Below, piece after piece: positions 6,245-12,797 of a DNA stretch of 34,047 nt. The stretch spans positions 1 through 34,047 of the forward strand of contig NZ_MU078699.1 in NCBI RefSeq assembly GCF_014078525.1. The letters run 5' to 3'. Made by a program: the position numbers and the translations under genes. Positions within the stretch are counted from its first letter, which is position 1. Each line of letters begins with the position of its first letter. The notes under the pieces were generated by a model that searched no databases, was not told where the DNA came from, and saw only the letters and a list, made by a program, of their open reading frames with translations. Source of the DNA: Nitrosopumilus sp. b3 (GTDB lineage: Archaea; Thermoproteota; Nitrososphaeria; Nitrososphaerales; Nitrosopumilaceae).

Positions 6245-7318
6245 ATGATCAATTTATTAGAAAAATACAGAACCTCAAATTTATTGGAACTGAAAGAAAG
6301 AGTCGCCAAAAACAAAACCCGAATAATTATCACAATTATTGTGGTTGTTTGTGGTTCTGTAGCCACTTCTATCATTAGTGTTGTAACAGGTGTAGATATT
6401 TTGCAAATAGGGATTATTCTTGTAACAATAATTCTTAGTGGCATAGTAACTATTTTGGGTATATTATGGGGTAAAGACATTATTCATAGAATCATTCCAA
6501 TCTCTCATGAAATACATTCCACATCTAATTTTCCTATAGACCACGAATATTTCGAGAAATTACAAAGAGATATTTTAGAACCAATCAAAAATGAATACAA
6601 AAAAAGTAACGACCTTTTTCACAGTATCTACAATCTAGGAGAATCCGATAGGATTTCCATACTTGCACATTTGTATACTGCTGAAAAAAAGTCAGAACAA
6701 TTTAGAGGTCTTTTTTCAGAATATTATGAAACTCAAAAAAAATTTAGGCGTATCAACATCAAAGAATCAGGCTTTTTGTACGAATTAACTCAATTTTCTG
6801 GACATGTTAAATCAGTCACTTATGACAAGAATTTCAACACACTACATAATGCTTGGTTTGACGAAGAAAAATTTAAGATCGCAATTCGTTTTCCACAAGA
6901 ATTACTTCATTACCCACATGATACATTAAAAATGAAAAATTACATTGAATCTTTTTATGATTTTGATACTCCATCTGTAAGACATCAAGATGGGAAAGAA
7001 AATCTTATTTTACATAATATTGTAATGGGTGGTTCTGATTCATACGAACTTACATGTAAAATGTGGGAAAAATATAATGAAGAAATTCGAAAATTAAAAC
7101 TAATCAAAGATGAAGTTGTAGAGGCATATTTTTGGTATCCTAGGCAAAAAACCAGTTTTGAAGGAATTGCACTTTTACCAATTTTGAATGATATAGACAA
7201 TGGAAAAATTCGAATGGGTGTTTGTAGAAGATGTTTGGAATATTTTCAGGGTTCAGAATACGATGAATGGAAATTATTATTGGAAAAATTCTATAAAGAA
7301 TTTTCGGATAAAGTTTAG
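6245..7318 (+). CDS. Unknown two-helix membrane protein with a large cytosolic domain
   Basis: A 357-residue protein I do not recognise. Residues 1-25 are charged, two strongly hydrophobic segments follow (about 26-49, then about 52-77), and the remaining 280 residues are polar, mixed alpha/beta and probably cytosolic. Four cysteines are visible: one in the first hydrophobic segment, one in TCKMWEK and two in GVCRRCLEYF near the C-terminus. The fold cannot be named from motifs. It starts 14 bases after the palindromic element and ends overlapping the stop of the convergent RHH gene by 4 bases. That compact packing among mobile pieces suggests acquired or accessory DNA. The plan of short membrane anchor plus large soluble domain is seen in several defence effectors, but there is no partner gene to support that. 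Confidence 0.75.
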   Translation: MINLLEKYRTSNLLELKERVAKNKTRIIITIIVVVCGSVATSIISVVTGVDILQIGIILVTIILSGIVTILGILWGKDIIHRIIPISHEIHSTSNFPIDHEYFEKLQRDILEPIKNEYKKSNDLFHSIYNLGESDRISILAHLYTAEKKSEQFRGLFSEYYETQKKFRRINIKESGFLYELTQFSGHVKSVTYDKNFNTLHNAWFDEEKFKIAIRFPQELLHYPHDTLKMKNYIESFYDFDTPSVRHQDGKENLILHNIVMGGSDSYELTCKMWEKYNEEIRKLKLIKDEVVEAYFWYPRQKTSFEGIALLPILNDIDNGKIRMGVCRRCLEYFQGSEYDEWKLLLEKFYKEFSDKV

Positions 7319-7452
7319 TTCTTTCTTAGATACTCGCTCAAAATAACACGTATAGTTTCCGGTACTGTTTCAAGCAACCTTTCCTTACGTTCTTTCTCAA
7401 GTATCTTTTCCATTTCTTTAGGCACAGATACCATATACTTTTTCATAGCCAT
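7315..7452 (-). CDS. Small ribbon-helix-helix (CopG-like) DNA-binding protein
   Basis: A 45-residue frame: MAMKKYMVSVPKEMEKILEK, then ERKERLLETVPETIRVILSE and YLRKN. A short beta-strand (KKYMVSVP) is followed by helix 1 and then helix 2 after a VPET turn (the usual 'S/V-x-x-x-I-R' start of CopG helix 2, here TIRVILSEYL). This is the minimal RHH fold, which binds DNA as a dimer. It is divergent from the transposase across 64 bases that hold repeated TACCATTAGATAT sites, one of them touching its own start. TTATAA at 7478-7483 lies 26 bases upstream. It is a likely repressor of itself and the transposase. Its stop overlaps the end of the 357-residue gene. Confidence 0.8.
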   Translation of the reverse strand: MAMKKYMVSVPKEMEKILEKERKERLLETVPETIRVILSEYLRKN

Positions 7453-7453
7453 A

Positions 7454-7522
7454 TACCATTAGATATAGAGGGATATCTTTATAAGACTATTGTTTCTATA
7501 TACCAATAGATATCTAATGGTA
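7454..7522. promoter_or_regulatory. Operator cluster and bidirectional TATA box between RHH gene and transposase
   Basis: Three copies of a 13-base site are seen: TACCATTAGATAT at 7454-7466, TACCAATAGATAT at 7500-7512, and the first sequence inverted at 7510-7522. The last two overlap to make a near-perfect palindrome, 7500-7522, that covers the transposase ATG (7517). The first touches the RHH start. Between them, palindromic TTATAA (7478-7483) is placed 26 bases from the RHH ATG and 34 bases from the transposase ATG, so it could serve both directions. This is a textbook autorepressor arrangement; binding by the RHH protein is inferred. Confidence 0.7.
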
Positions 7523-8647
7523 ACAAAAGAATACATGACAAGAGAAGAAAGGGCACAAAGACTCCTAGACAATCCAAATACTCACATCCTGAGAATTAAC
7601 GACAACCATTACCAAATGAAAAGTTTGGCAACAAATAGAATCTATGAAATTTTCTCAACTGAGTTTGGATGGAAGTGTACTTGCCCTGATCATATTTATC
7701 GTAAAGTAACCTGCAAACATTCCCTAGCAATTCAAATCAGCATCAAACTAAGAGAAGAAGCAAGAACTAGAAACAAGATAGTGATCGAGGAAATTGGATG
7801 CGACAAGTGTCCATCATGCCACAGTACTGAAATTGTAAAGCACGGTATAAGACACAACAGAAACTATGATCTTCAAAGGTACTCATGTAAATCATGTAGG
7901 AAAAGATTTTCTTTCAATCTGGGCTTTGAGAAGATGAGAGTGACCCCGAAAGTCGTTACGTCCGCTATGCAACTATACTTTACTGGGGAATCTCTCAGAA
8001 ACGTTCAGAAGTTCATCAGGCTGCAAGGCGTGGATGTTGCCCATTCTACTGTCTACAAGTGGATAAAGAAGTATACTGAACTAATGAAAATTCACTTGGA
8101 CAGTATTACTCCACAAGTAGGTGACACATGGCGTGCAGATGAAGTCTACACAAAAATCAAGGGTGACAAAAAATACCTCTTTGCCCTTATGGATGATGAG
8201 ACTAGATTTTGGATAGCACAGGAAGTCGCAGATTCCAAGTTCAAGCATGACGCTAGAAATCTTTTGAGAATGGCAAAGGACTCTATGGATATGACTCCAC
8301 GAGTTTTCATTACTGACGGATTACAGGCTTATCGAGATGCCTTCAAAAAAGAGTACGGTGCAGTAAAGAAAGGAAGCCCTATCCATATCCGTCATATCTC
8401 ATTGAAAGGAGATAGAAACAACAACAAGATGGAGAGACTTAATGGTGAGTTTCGAGATAGAGAGAAAGTAATGAGAGGAGTAAAGAAAAAGGATTCTGTG
8501 ATTTTTGATGGTTCACAAATCTATCATAACTATGTAAGACCTCACATGAGTCTTGATGGTAAAACGCCTGCTGAGGCTTGTGGAATTGAGGTAAAAGGAA
8601 AAGACAAATGGATTACCTTAATTCAGAATGCAAAGAAGAATTTGTGA
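7517..8647 (+). CDS. IS6/IS240-type DDE transposase with SWIM zinc finger
   Basis: A 376-residue transposase with an unusual front end. A SWIM-type zinc finger (C54, C56, C66, H68 in KCTCPD ... TCKH) is followed by a zinc ribbon (C98, C101, C124, C127), an HTH-like region and an rve/IS240 DDE catalytic core. The acidic triad is D208 (WRADEVY), D267 (FITDGLQAY) and E306 (NKMERLNGEF). All parts are present, so the protein looks active. The frame opens with a TTG at 7490, but the ATG at 7517 is better placed relative to the TATA box. A decayed relative lies at 5638-5759. The RHH gene upstream probably controls it. Confidence 0.9.
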   Translation: MVTKEYMTREERAQRLLDNPNTHILRINDNHYQMKSLATNRIYEIFSTEFGWKCTCPDHIYRKVTCKHSLAIQISIKLREEARTRNKIVIEEIGCDKCPSCHSTEIVKHGIRHNRNYDLQRYSCKSCRKRFSFNLGFEKMRVTPKVVTSAMQLYFTGESLRNVQKFIRLQGVDVAHSTVYKWIKKYTELMKIHLDSITPQVGDTWRADEVYTKIKGDKKYLFALMDDETRFWIAQEVADSKFKHDARNLLRMAKDSMDMTPRVFITDGLQAYRDAFKKEYGAVKKGSPIHIRHISLKGDRNNNKMERLNGEFRDREKVMRGVKKKDSVIFDGSQIYHNYVRPHMSLDGKTPAEACGIEVKGKDKWITLIQNAKKNL

Positions 8648-8834
8648 TTTTATTTACTAGGCAGTCAGGACACATTATGATGCCCTGATTATTAGTTAAT
8701 TTAGCCATTGTATTCCCATATTCATTATTATTTTTTCTAATTGATTGCCATTCTGTTTCAAAGAACATTATACAACACGTTGGAATTTCATGTTTGATTC
8801 CTCTCCAAAAATATTTTCCACTTTTACCAGCCAT
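8613..8834 (-). CDS. Small cysteine-containing conserved hypothetical protein
   Basis: A 73-residue protein, MAGKSGKYFWRGIKHEIPTC, then CIMFFETEWQSIRKN, and a later IMCPDCLVNK. The IPTCC and CPDC pairs could form one zinc site. The body resembles small archaeal/bacterial proteins with a 'GIPxCC ... GxxxCPxCL' pattern of unknown role. The C-terminal dozen residues (ITNSSLHSELR) overlap the 3' end of the transposase on the other strand. That part is probably acquired from the insertion, with the original C-terminus ending near CLVNK. The start is the ATG at 8834. Confidence 0.65.
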   Translation of the reverse strand: MAGKSGKYFWRGIKHEIPTCCIMFFETEWQSIRKNNNEYGNTMAKLTNNQGIIMCPDCLVNKITNSSLHSELR

Positions 8835-8953
8835 CAGGATTCAAAGTTTCCAACTGATCAAAAAACCCCCTGTTGTTGGATCGATTGACTAAAAGATAAC
8901 AATGGATTAACAATGTTGCAGATCCTTTAAATGAATAATACTCAATGTTGATC

Positions 8954-9091
8954 ATGGGAAAATTTGATTATGCAAAATGCCCTAACTGTGGCAAAGAAGC
9001 AAATGATAGATTAGAAGTTGAATCGCTTTTTGGCATTCGTAATAATGAGGGATACAAAATGGTTCAATCTTGGTGTAAAGAGTGTCGATAA
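8954..9091 (+). CDS. 45-residue zinc-ribbon-like peptide
   Basis: A small frame, MGKFDYAKCPNCGKEANDRL, then EVESLFGIRNNEGYKM and VQSWCKECR with TAA stop. CPNC and CKEC form a four-cysteine zinc ribbon. An in-frame ATG also exists at 8945, but the TATA-like CTTTAAATG (8925-8933) is 21-29 bases before the ATG at 8954, so that start is preferred. A clear hairpin terminator follows. Function unknown; nucleic-acid or protein binding is typical of such ribbons. Confidence 0.75.
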   Translation: MGKFDYAKCPNCGKEANDRLEVESLFGIRNNEGYKMVQSWCKECR

Positions 9092-9092
9092 G

Positions 9093-9122
9093 ACACCTTT
9101 CCTTTTTCTTGAGAAAAGGTGT
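9093..9122. terminator. Hairpin terminator shared by convergent genes
   Basis: ACACCTTT (from 9093) pairs with AAAGGTGT (to 9122), with one extra A at the inner edge of the 3' arm. The loop contains a T-rich tract, and the region sits between two genes that converge. It can end transcripts from both sides. Confidence 0.7.
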
Positions 9123-9134
9123 TAATTGAAAAAT

Positions 9135-9578
9135 TTATGATGTTTTTAATTTTTGTATTTGTTTAGCAGATGTTGAACTTCGAGAATAATCTCTGTTCTC
9201 AACTAACTGTTTTGAAATTGCCATCACTACATCTCCAGTGTTAAATGGCTTGATGAGGAAGTCCTTTGCACCGCCTGATTTTATGGCAGCATCAATGATT
9301 TCCTTATTGTCCCTAGTTGAACAAACTATGATTTTTGCCTTAGGATCAATTTTTATAATTTCCTTAATTGCCTGTATTCCATTAACATTAGGCATCATGA
9401 TATCCATTATCACTACATGTGGGCGAACAGTTTTGTATAGTGAAATTGCCTCAGCCCCATCTTTTGCCTCATAATGATAATATCCTACTTGCCCTTCAAC
9501 AAGTAATCGCTTAACTTTAAGCCTAAATGCTTCAGAGTCATCTACTATCAAGATTTTACTAAAACGTATAGGATTCAA
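9135..9578 (-). CDS. Single-domain response regulator (CheY-like) with a basic tail
   Basis: A receiver domain with D13-D14 (ILIVDDSE), phosphoacceptor D59 (MDIMMP), S87/T88 at the switch position and K110 (FLIKPF). All catalytic residues are intact. After residue 125 there is a polar, basic tail (NRDYSRSSTSAKQIQKLKTS) with no recognisable output domain. It is the more canonical of the two receivers in the window and, like the other, has no kinase beside it. Thaumarchaea carry many such orphan receivers; the partner is unknown. It converges on the zinc-ribbon peptide gene. Confidence 0.92.
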   Translation of the reverse strand: MNPIRFSKILIVDDSEAFRLKVKRLLVEGQVGYYHYEAKDGAEAISLYKTVRPHVVIMDIMMPNVNGIQAIKEIIKIDPKAKIIVCSTRDNKEIIDAAIKSGGAKDFLIKPFNTGDVVMAISKQLVENRDYSRSSTSAKQIQKLKTS

Positions 9579-9647
9579 TTATAATCAATTTGATTTGGTA
9601 AAATATAATGATATTATAGTGTGTGATCAGAACAAACAGATTTTTTC

Positions 9648-9706
9648 ATGTCCCGACAAAAAACACGAAGAATTGTGTCCCACAGGTGAAACAGTACCCT
9701 TGAAAT
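9648..9706 (+). repeat. Solo arm of the palindromic element found at 6122-6231
   Basis: ATGTCCCGA (9648-9656), then TGTCCCA (9676-9682), then GTGAAACAGTACC and the loop-like CTTGAAAT (up to 9706). This is the same order and nearly the same spacing (28 versus 27 bases) as one arm of the element at 6122-6231. The second arm is missing and the promoter of the next gene follows. It may be a truncated MITE or a reused regulatory sequence. Confidence 0.65.
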
Positions 9707-9709
9707 AAA

Positions 9710-9736
9710 ACATTAAATACTTGAGTACTTTAATGT
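9710..9736. promoter_or_regulatory. Palindrome in the promoter of the 9755 gene
   Basis: ACATTAAA (9710-9717) and TTTAATGT (9729-9736) are perfect 8-base inverted arms around TACTTGAGTAC, itself nearly symmetrical. TATA-like ATTAAATA lies inside the left arm. The site is 19-45 bases before the TTG start, so a dimeric regulator bound here would block or recruit transcription. Autoregulation by the gene product is possible. Confidence 0.5.
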
Positions 9737-9754
9737 ACGGTAAGGAAAAGTAAA

Positions 9755-10141
9755 TTGCCAAAAGCAGGATTCAAATCAATCACAGTTTCAGAAACAGTTT
9801 ATGATAAATTCCATCAAGTTTATCAAAACAATAAAGACGACCTTACAATGAAAGGCGTCAATAGTTTTTCAGGTTATGTAACTTACATGCTAGAGGAGAT
9901 GATGCAAAAGGATAAGACCTTTGCAAGATATGCTCCTAAGATTGAAAAGATTTCAGTGGATGATGATCGTGTTATTCTAAAAGATAATATCAAAAATAGA
10001 ATCGCAGAAGTTGCAGTTCAAAAAGGAGAGTTGTTTTGTCAGCTATGTGATGAAAAAGATTGTGTACATGTTGGTTTTGTTTTCTCATTGCCAGATGTCT
10101 ATGAAATCTTAAACTCTAGAGGAATCAAGCATCCAAAATAG
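9755..10141 (+). CDS. Putative regulator with RHH-like N-terminus and Cys/His C-terminal motif
   Basis: A 128-residue soluble protein. The N-terminus FKSITVSETVYDKFHQVYQN followed by a helix ending YVTYMLEEMM has the strand-helix-helix pattern of ribbon-helix-helix proteins, though longer. The C-terminal part has CQLCDEKDCVHVGF, where three cysteines and a histidine could hold a metal, followed by a short helix ending near ILNSRGIKHPK. It starts with TTG at 9755. A palindrome in its promoter fits an autoregulated DNA-binding protein. Relatives seem to be widespread in this lineage, but I cannot name the family with certainty. Confidence 0.7.
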   Translation: MPKAGFKSITVSETVYDKFHQVYQNNKDDLTMKGVNSFSGYVTYMLEEMMQKDKTFARYAPKIEKISVDDDRVILKDNIKNRIAEVAVQKGELFCQLCDEKDCVHVGFVFSLPDVYEILNSRGIKHPK

Positions 10142-10145
10142 ATAG

Positions 10146-10267
10146 TGGAGGAGGTGGGATTTGAACCCACGAACTCCTGAGAGACAGGATCACCCATTAT
10201 TTGATCTTAAGTCCTGCATGTCCAAAAGCACATAGTGCTTACTTTGGCCAGGCTTGATTACTCCTCC
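10146..10267 (-). tRNA. tRNA-Leu (anticodon TAA) with two probable introns
   Basis: The gene spans 122 bases. Acceptor arms GGAGGAG and CTCCTCC are perfect, the T-arm is GTGGG-TTCAAAT-CCCAC, and a long variable arm marks a class II tRNA. The anticodon stem CAGGA/TCCTG forms around loop CTTAAGA only if 15 bases (10191-10205) are removed after position 37, the canonical archaeal intron site. The D-stem (ATC with GAT) forms only if a further 22 bases (10220-10241, itself a hairpin AAGCAC/GTGCTT) are removed between positions of about 23 and 24. The spliced length would be 85 bases, normal for Leu. Confidence 0.88.
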
Positions 10268-10358
10268 AAAAATCTAGAAATCTGTGTGAAATTTAACAGT
10301 TTAGAAGAATATGTGCCAGAATGAAGAATTATAAGGATTTTCTACAGAGAATTTTCGT

Positions 10359-10432
10359 GCTTCGATAGCTCAGCCTGGTAGAGCGTTACATTGGTAATGT
10401 AAAGGTCGCGGGTTCAGATCCCGTTCGAAGCT
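10359..10432 (+). tRNA. tRNA-Thr (anticodon GGT)
   Basis: A 74-base cloverleaf: acceptor GCTTCGA/TCGAAGC with discriminator T, D-arm GCTC/GAGC, anticodon stem TTACA/TGTAA around loop TTGGTAA (anticodon GGT), T-arm GCGGG/CCCGT with loop TTCAGAT. No intron. A T-tract follows at once. Confidence 0.93.
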
Positions 10433-10597
10433 TTTTCTGTTTTACAAGATTTATTGCGATTCATAAATTTTGATATTTCATGATTTTGGCCAATTTACGA
10501 AATTTGTATTTAAGCTATTGTGAGACTAGGAAAAAGTTAGTTCAAGATCAAATTATTTTATCTAAAGCACAGTTAATGATTTTTGCAATCATAATCA

Positions 10598-11461
10598 TTG
10601 AAACAAGTTTACAGTCAGATTTCATCTGTAACCCCAAAGCCTTTCGTTAAATGGGCAGGTGGAAAACGTCAACTAATTCCAATTTTAAATGAAAATCTTC
10701 CAAAATCATTTGGAACATATTTTGAACCATTTTTGGGAGGTGGAGCATTACTATTCCATATCCTTACTGAAAGAAAGGGTCAAAAATGCAGTATCTCGGA
10801 TTTGAATTCTGATCTAGTTTTGACATATACGACAATTCGAGACAGAATTGATGAATTAATTTTATCTCTAAAAAATCATGAAAAAAATTATCATAAAGAT
10901 TCTAAATCATACTATTATTCAGTTAGAGAATCCAATCCTAGAAGCGAAATTGAAAAGACATCTAGATTACTGTTTATGAATAGAACTTGTTTTAATGGGT
11001 TGTATCGTGTAAATAGCAAAGGGAAATTCAATGTTCCTTTAGGTAGATATACAAATCCAAATATCGTAAATGAAGAAAATTTGCGTTCAGTAAGTTCCAT
11101 TTTACAATCAAGCAAAGTTGCAATAAAATGTAGAGATTTTGAATCCGTTCTTCGAGATTCAAAAAAAGGAGATCTTGTATATTTTGACCCACCATATCAA
11201 CCTGTTAGTGATACTGCTAATTTTACAAGTTATACTAACAAGAGTTTCACATATGAAGATCTCAACAGACTTGCAGATCTTTGTATGAAATTAGATTCTA
11301 AGGGATGCAATGTTTTATTGTCAAATTCAGACTCTAAAGATGTGGAAGATATGTTCTCAAGCAATTCATGGAAAATTAAAAAAATCCAAGCAAATCGTTC
11401 CATTAATTCAAATTCTAAAAAACGAACTGGACACTTTGAATTACTGATTAAAAATTATTAA
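10598..11461 (+). CDS. DNA adenine-N6 methyltransferase, Dam/DpnM type
   Basis: A 287-residue class alpha N6-adenine methyltransferase. KPFVKWAGGKRQL (14-26) and FEPFLGGGA (42-50) form the AdoMet site. The central MNRTCFNGLYRVNSKG and FNVPLGRY are hallmarks of the Dam/DpnII-M family, and the catalytic DPPY is at 197-200. The family usually methylates adenine in GATC; the actual target here is not proven. The start is a TTG at 10598, right after an in-frame stop. No restriction endonuclease lies next to it, so it looks solitary and could mark replication, repair or gene expression, or protect from foreign nucleases. It ends convergent to amoA. Confidence 0.92.
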   Translation: MKQVYSQISSVTPKPFVKWAGGKRQLIPILNENLPKSFGTYFEPFLGGGALLFHILTERKGQKCSISDLNSDLVLTYTTIRDRIDELILSLKNHEKNYHKDSKSYYYSVRESNPRSEIEKTSRLLFMNRTCFNGLYRVNSKGKFNVPLGRYTNPNIVNEENLRSVSSILQSSKVAIKCRDFESVLRDSKKGDLVYFDPPYQPVSDTANFTSYTNKSFTYEDLNRLADLCMKLDSKGCNVLLSNSDSKDVEDMFSSNSWKIKKIQANRSINSNSKKRTGHFELLIKNY

Positions 11462-11518
11462 AATTCTAAATTTTGTTTTTTAAAATTTTGTGTAGAGAAA
11501 ACTCTAAGAGAAAATAAT

Positions 11519-11538
11519 AAAATGAAAAGGAAAAGGTT
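11519..11538 (-). terminator. Pyrimidine-rich 3' element after amoA
   Basis: On the minus strand, 7 bases after the amoA stop, lies AACCTTTTCCTTTTCATTTT. Exactly the same 20 bases follow amoB at 14222-14241. Archaeal transcription ends at T-rich tracts, so this is the likely terminator. It is followed by a small AGAGTTTTCTCT hairpin. Confidence 0.65.
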
Positions 11539-11545
11539 GGAGTTT

Positions 11546-12196
11546 TTAGTCCCACTTTGACCAAGCGGCCATCCATCTGTATGTCCAAGTGTTCAGTTTG
11601 ACACCTAATGCTGCCATTGTACAACCCAATACTGCACCTGCACCTGCACCGAGAGCAACTGGGCTGTTATAGAACTTCCCTACTTGCGGTTCGATTGGTG
11701 TCATATATGGTGGCAATGTTGGTCTTGGATATTTGAATGCCGTTTCTAGTGGGTCTGCTACTGTTATCAGGTTTACCATATTGAATAATGGTAATGACAT
11801 TCCTACTAGTACGCCGCCAAACAGTATCAAGGAGTGCTTGTTCTTCTTTGTTGCCCAGTATACTAAGTCCAACAGCATCGCTGATGGTAACCAAACTGGA
11901 GTAACAATGAAGTCATATGGATATCCTAGCGAAAACCATGCGGCTTTTGCTATCCATGTGTATACTGTCATAATTAGAGCGTAGTACGTTGCTGTGCCTG
12001 GAACGCCTGTAAATGTTAGATAATAACATGCACCTACAAGAAGCATCAACGTTTGCGATATTGAGAATACCGTATACGATGTCCAAGCCCAGTCAGTGTA
12101 GAAGATGTAGTCTCCTGCATTAATTGTTAACAGTGTTGAGTTAACTGCAACTACTACTATGAATAAGTAGTGTGTACATCGTCTTAACCAGACCAT
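11546..12196 (-). CDS. amoA: Ammonia monooxygenase subunit A
   Basis: A membrane subunit of the copper enzyme that oxidises ammonia to hydroxylamine, the first step of archaeal energy metabolism. At 216 residues it has the standard archaeal length. The N-terminus MVWLRRCTHYLFIVVVAVNS, the block GDYIFYTDWAWTSY and the C-terminus WTYRWMAAWSKWD are diagnostic of archaeal AmoA. Several hydrophobic spans cross the membrane. It is transcribed from its own TATA box (12219-12227) and ends at a pyrimidine-rich terminator shared with amoB. Gene order amoA-amoX-amoC on one strand with amoB nearby is that of group I.1a. A C-terminal stretch (LGCTMAALGVKLN) holds most of the visible variation. Confidence 0.99.
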   Translation of the reverse strand: MVWLRRCTHYLFIVVVAVNSTLLTINAGDYIFYTDWAWTSYTVFSISQTLMLLVGACYYLTFTGVPGTATYYALIMTVYTWIAKAAWFSLGYPYDFIVTPVWLPSAMLLDLVYWATKKNKHSLILFGGVLVGMSLPLFNMVNLITVADPLETAFKYPRPTLPPYMTPIEPQVGKFYNSPVALGAGAGAVLGCTMAALGVKLNTWTYRWMAAWSKWD

Positions 12197-12218
12197 ATCA
12201 AGTCAAAGAAACGGTCAG

Positions 12219-12227
12219 TATATAAAA
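12219..12227 (-). promoter_or_regulatory. TATA box of amoA
   Basis: TTTTATATA on the minus strand, 23-31 bases before the amoA ATG (12196). The distance predicts a transcript starting at or next to the ATG, i.e. leaderless. Confidence 0.75.
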
Positions 12228-12311
12228 TTTTAGAGTATGCAGAAGATCGTCAATTTAACTTTGATAAAATAATGAAAAAAAGATAAAGTCCTCAGTTGAT
12301 TAAATTAAAAT

Positions 12312-12342
12312 GAAAAAGAAGTGTCTGAAGGGGTTTTCCTTC
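12312..12342 (-). terminator. Terminator of amoX
   Basis: Just after the amoX stop on the minus strand, GAAGG (12342-12338) pairs with CCTTC (12331-12327) around a short loop. TTCTTTTTC follows (12320-12312). The T-tract continues as CATTTTA, the same ending as the amoA/amoB element. It separates amoX from amoA. Confidence 0.65.
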
Positions 12343-12345
12343 GGG

Positions 12346-12708
12346 TTACCAACCAACGTATAATGATACGAATAGTACGAAAGCTACAGAAGCAGCAATA
12401 CTGCCCGCAACTATACCATTACTATTTTTGTTGGAACCTTCTTCCATGACTTTAACACAGAAGATGTAACCTATTGCCTCAATGATTGCAAGTACGATGA
12501 ATGCAAAGTGACCACTTGCTGTTGGATATGCCCATGGATAATAGAAGTATCCTGCTGCAGTACCACCAAAAGTTGCTAACAGTGCTGCCCAATATGAAAT
12601 TGTAATCATACCAGTCATATTTTCAACGCGACGTCCAATCATTCGTTCTATATCAGCACTTGATGATCCACCAGTGCCGCCAGAACCGAATCCTTTAGGA
12701 AGAGTCAT
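12346..12708 (-). CDS. amoX: AmoX, small membrane subunit of archaeal AMO
   Basis: A 120-residue protein between amoA and amoC, the fixed place of amoX in group I.1a archaea. A Gly/Ser-rich cytosolic start (GFGSGGTGGSSSADIERMIG) is followed by three to four hydrophobic spans (ITISYWAALLATFGGTAAGY, HFAFIVLAIIEAIGYIFC, IAASVAFVLFVSLYVGW). AmoX has been reported to co-purify with archaeal AMO; its exact role is not settled. It has its own TATA box 25-33 bases upstream and its own hairpin terminator, so it can be expressed apart from amoA and amoC. Confidence 0.93.
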   Translation of the reverse strand: MTLPKGFGSGGTGGSSSADIERMIGRRVENMTGMITISYWAALLATFGGTAAGYFYYPWAYPTASGHFAFIVLAIIEAIGYIFCVKVMEEGSNKNSNGIVAGSIAASVAFVLFVSLYVGW

Positions 12709-12732
12709 TCTGGAATTATTCTAAAGTGGAAT

Positions 12733-12741
12733 CCTTTTAAA
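12733..12741 (-). promoter_or_regulatory. TATA box of amoX
   Basis: ATTTAAAAG on the minus strand, 25-33 bases before the ATG at 12708, as for amoA and amoC. It predicts little or no leader. Confidence 0.65.
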
Positions 12742-12797
12742 TCTTTCTTAAACATATGGCGTTTGTACGATCTACGTCTTAATCAAACTAATAAAAG

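Larger units (their letters stand above)
7315..8660. mobile_element. Insertion sequence with RHH regulator and DDE transposase; ends unresolved
   Basis: The transposase and the divergent RHH gene with shared operators form a plausible unit. I searched by eye for terminal inverted repeats on either side (about 7300-7450 and 8640-8800) and found none that convince me, nor a target duplication. The limits given are therefore only the coding span plus a few bases. The left boundary could also lie inside the operator region, which would make the RHH gene a host or neighbouring gene. Confidence 0.4.

Noticed and set aside
6000-6480. Minus-strand open frames of 76 and 136 codons
   Set aside because: They cross the palindromic element and lie opposite the start of the 357-residue gene, without start signals.
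6122-9706. One composite transposon bounded by the palindromic element and its solo arm
   Set aside because: The solo arm faces the wrong way to form an outer end with the left element, no target duplication is seen, and core-like receiver and peptide genes lie inside.
10359-10432. First read as tRNA-Pro (TGG)
   Set aside because: With the stem TTACA/TGTAA the seven-base loop is TTGGTAA, so the anticodon is GGT (Thr).
10598-11461. Complete restriction-modification system around the adenine methyltransferase
   Set aside because: Neighbours are tRNAs, a regulator-like gene and amoA; nothing resembles a restriction endonuclease.
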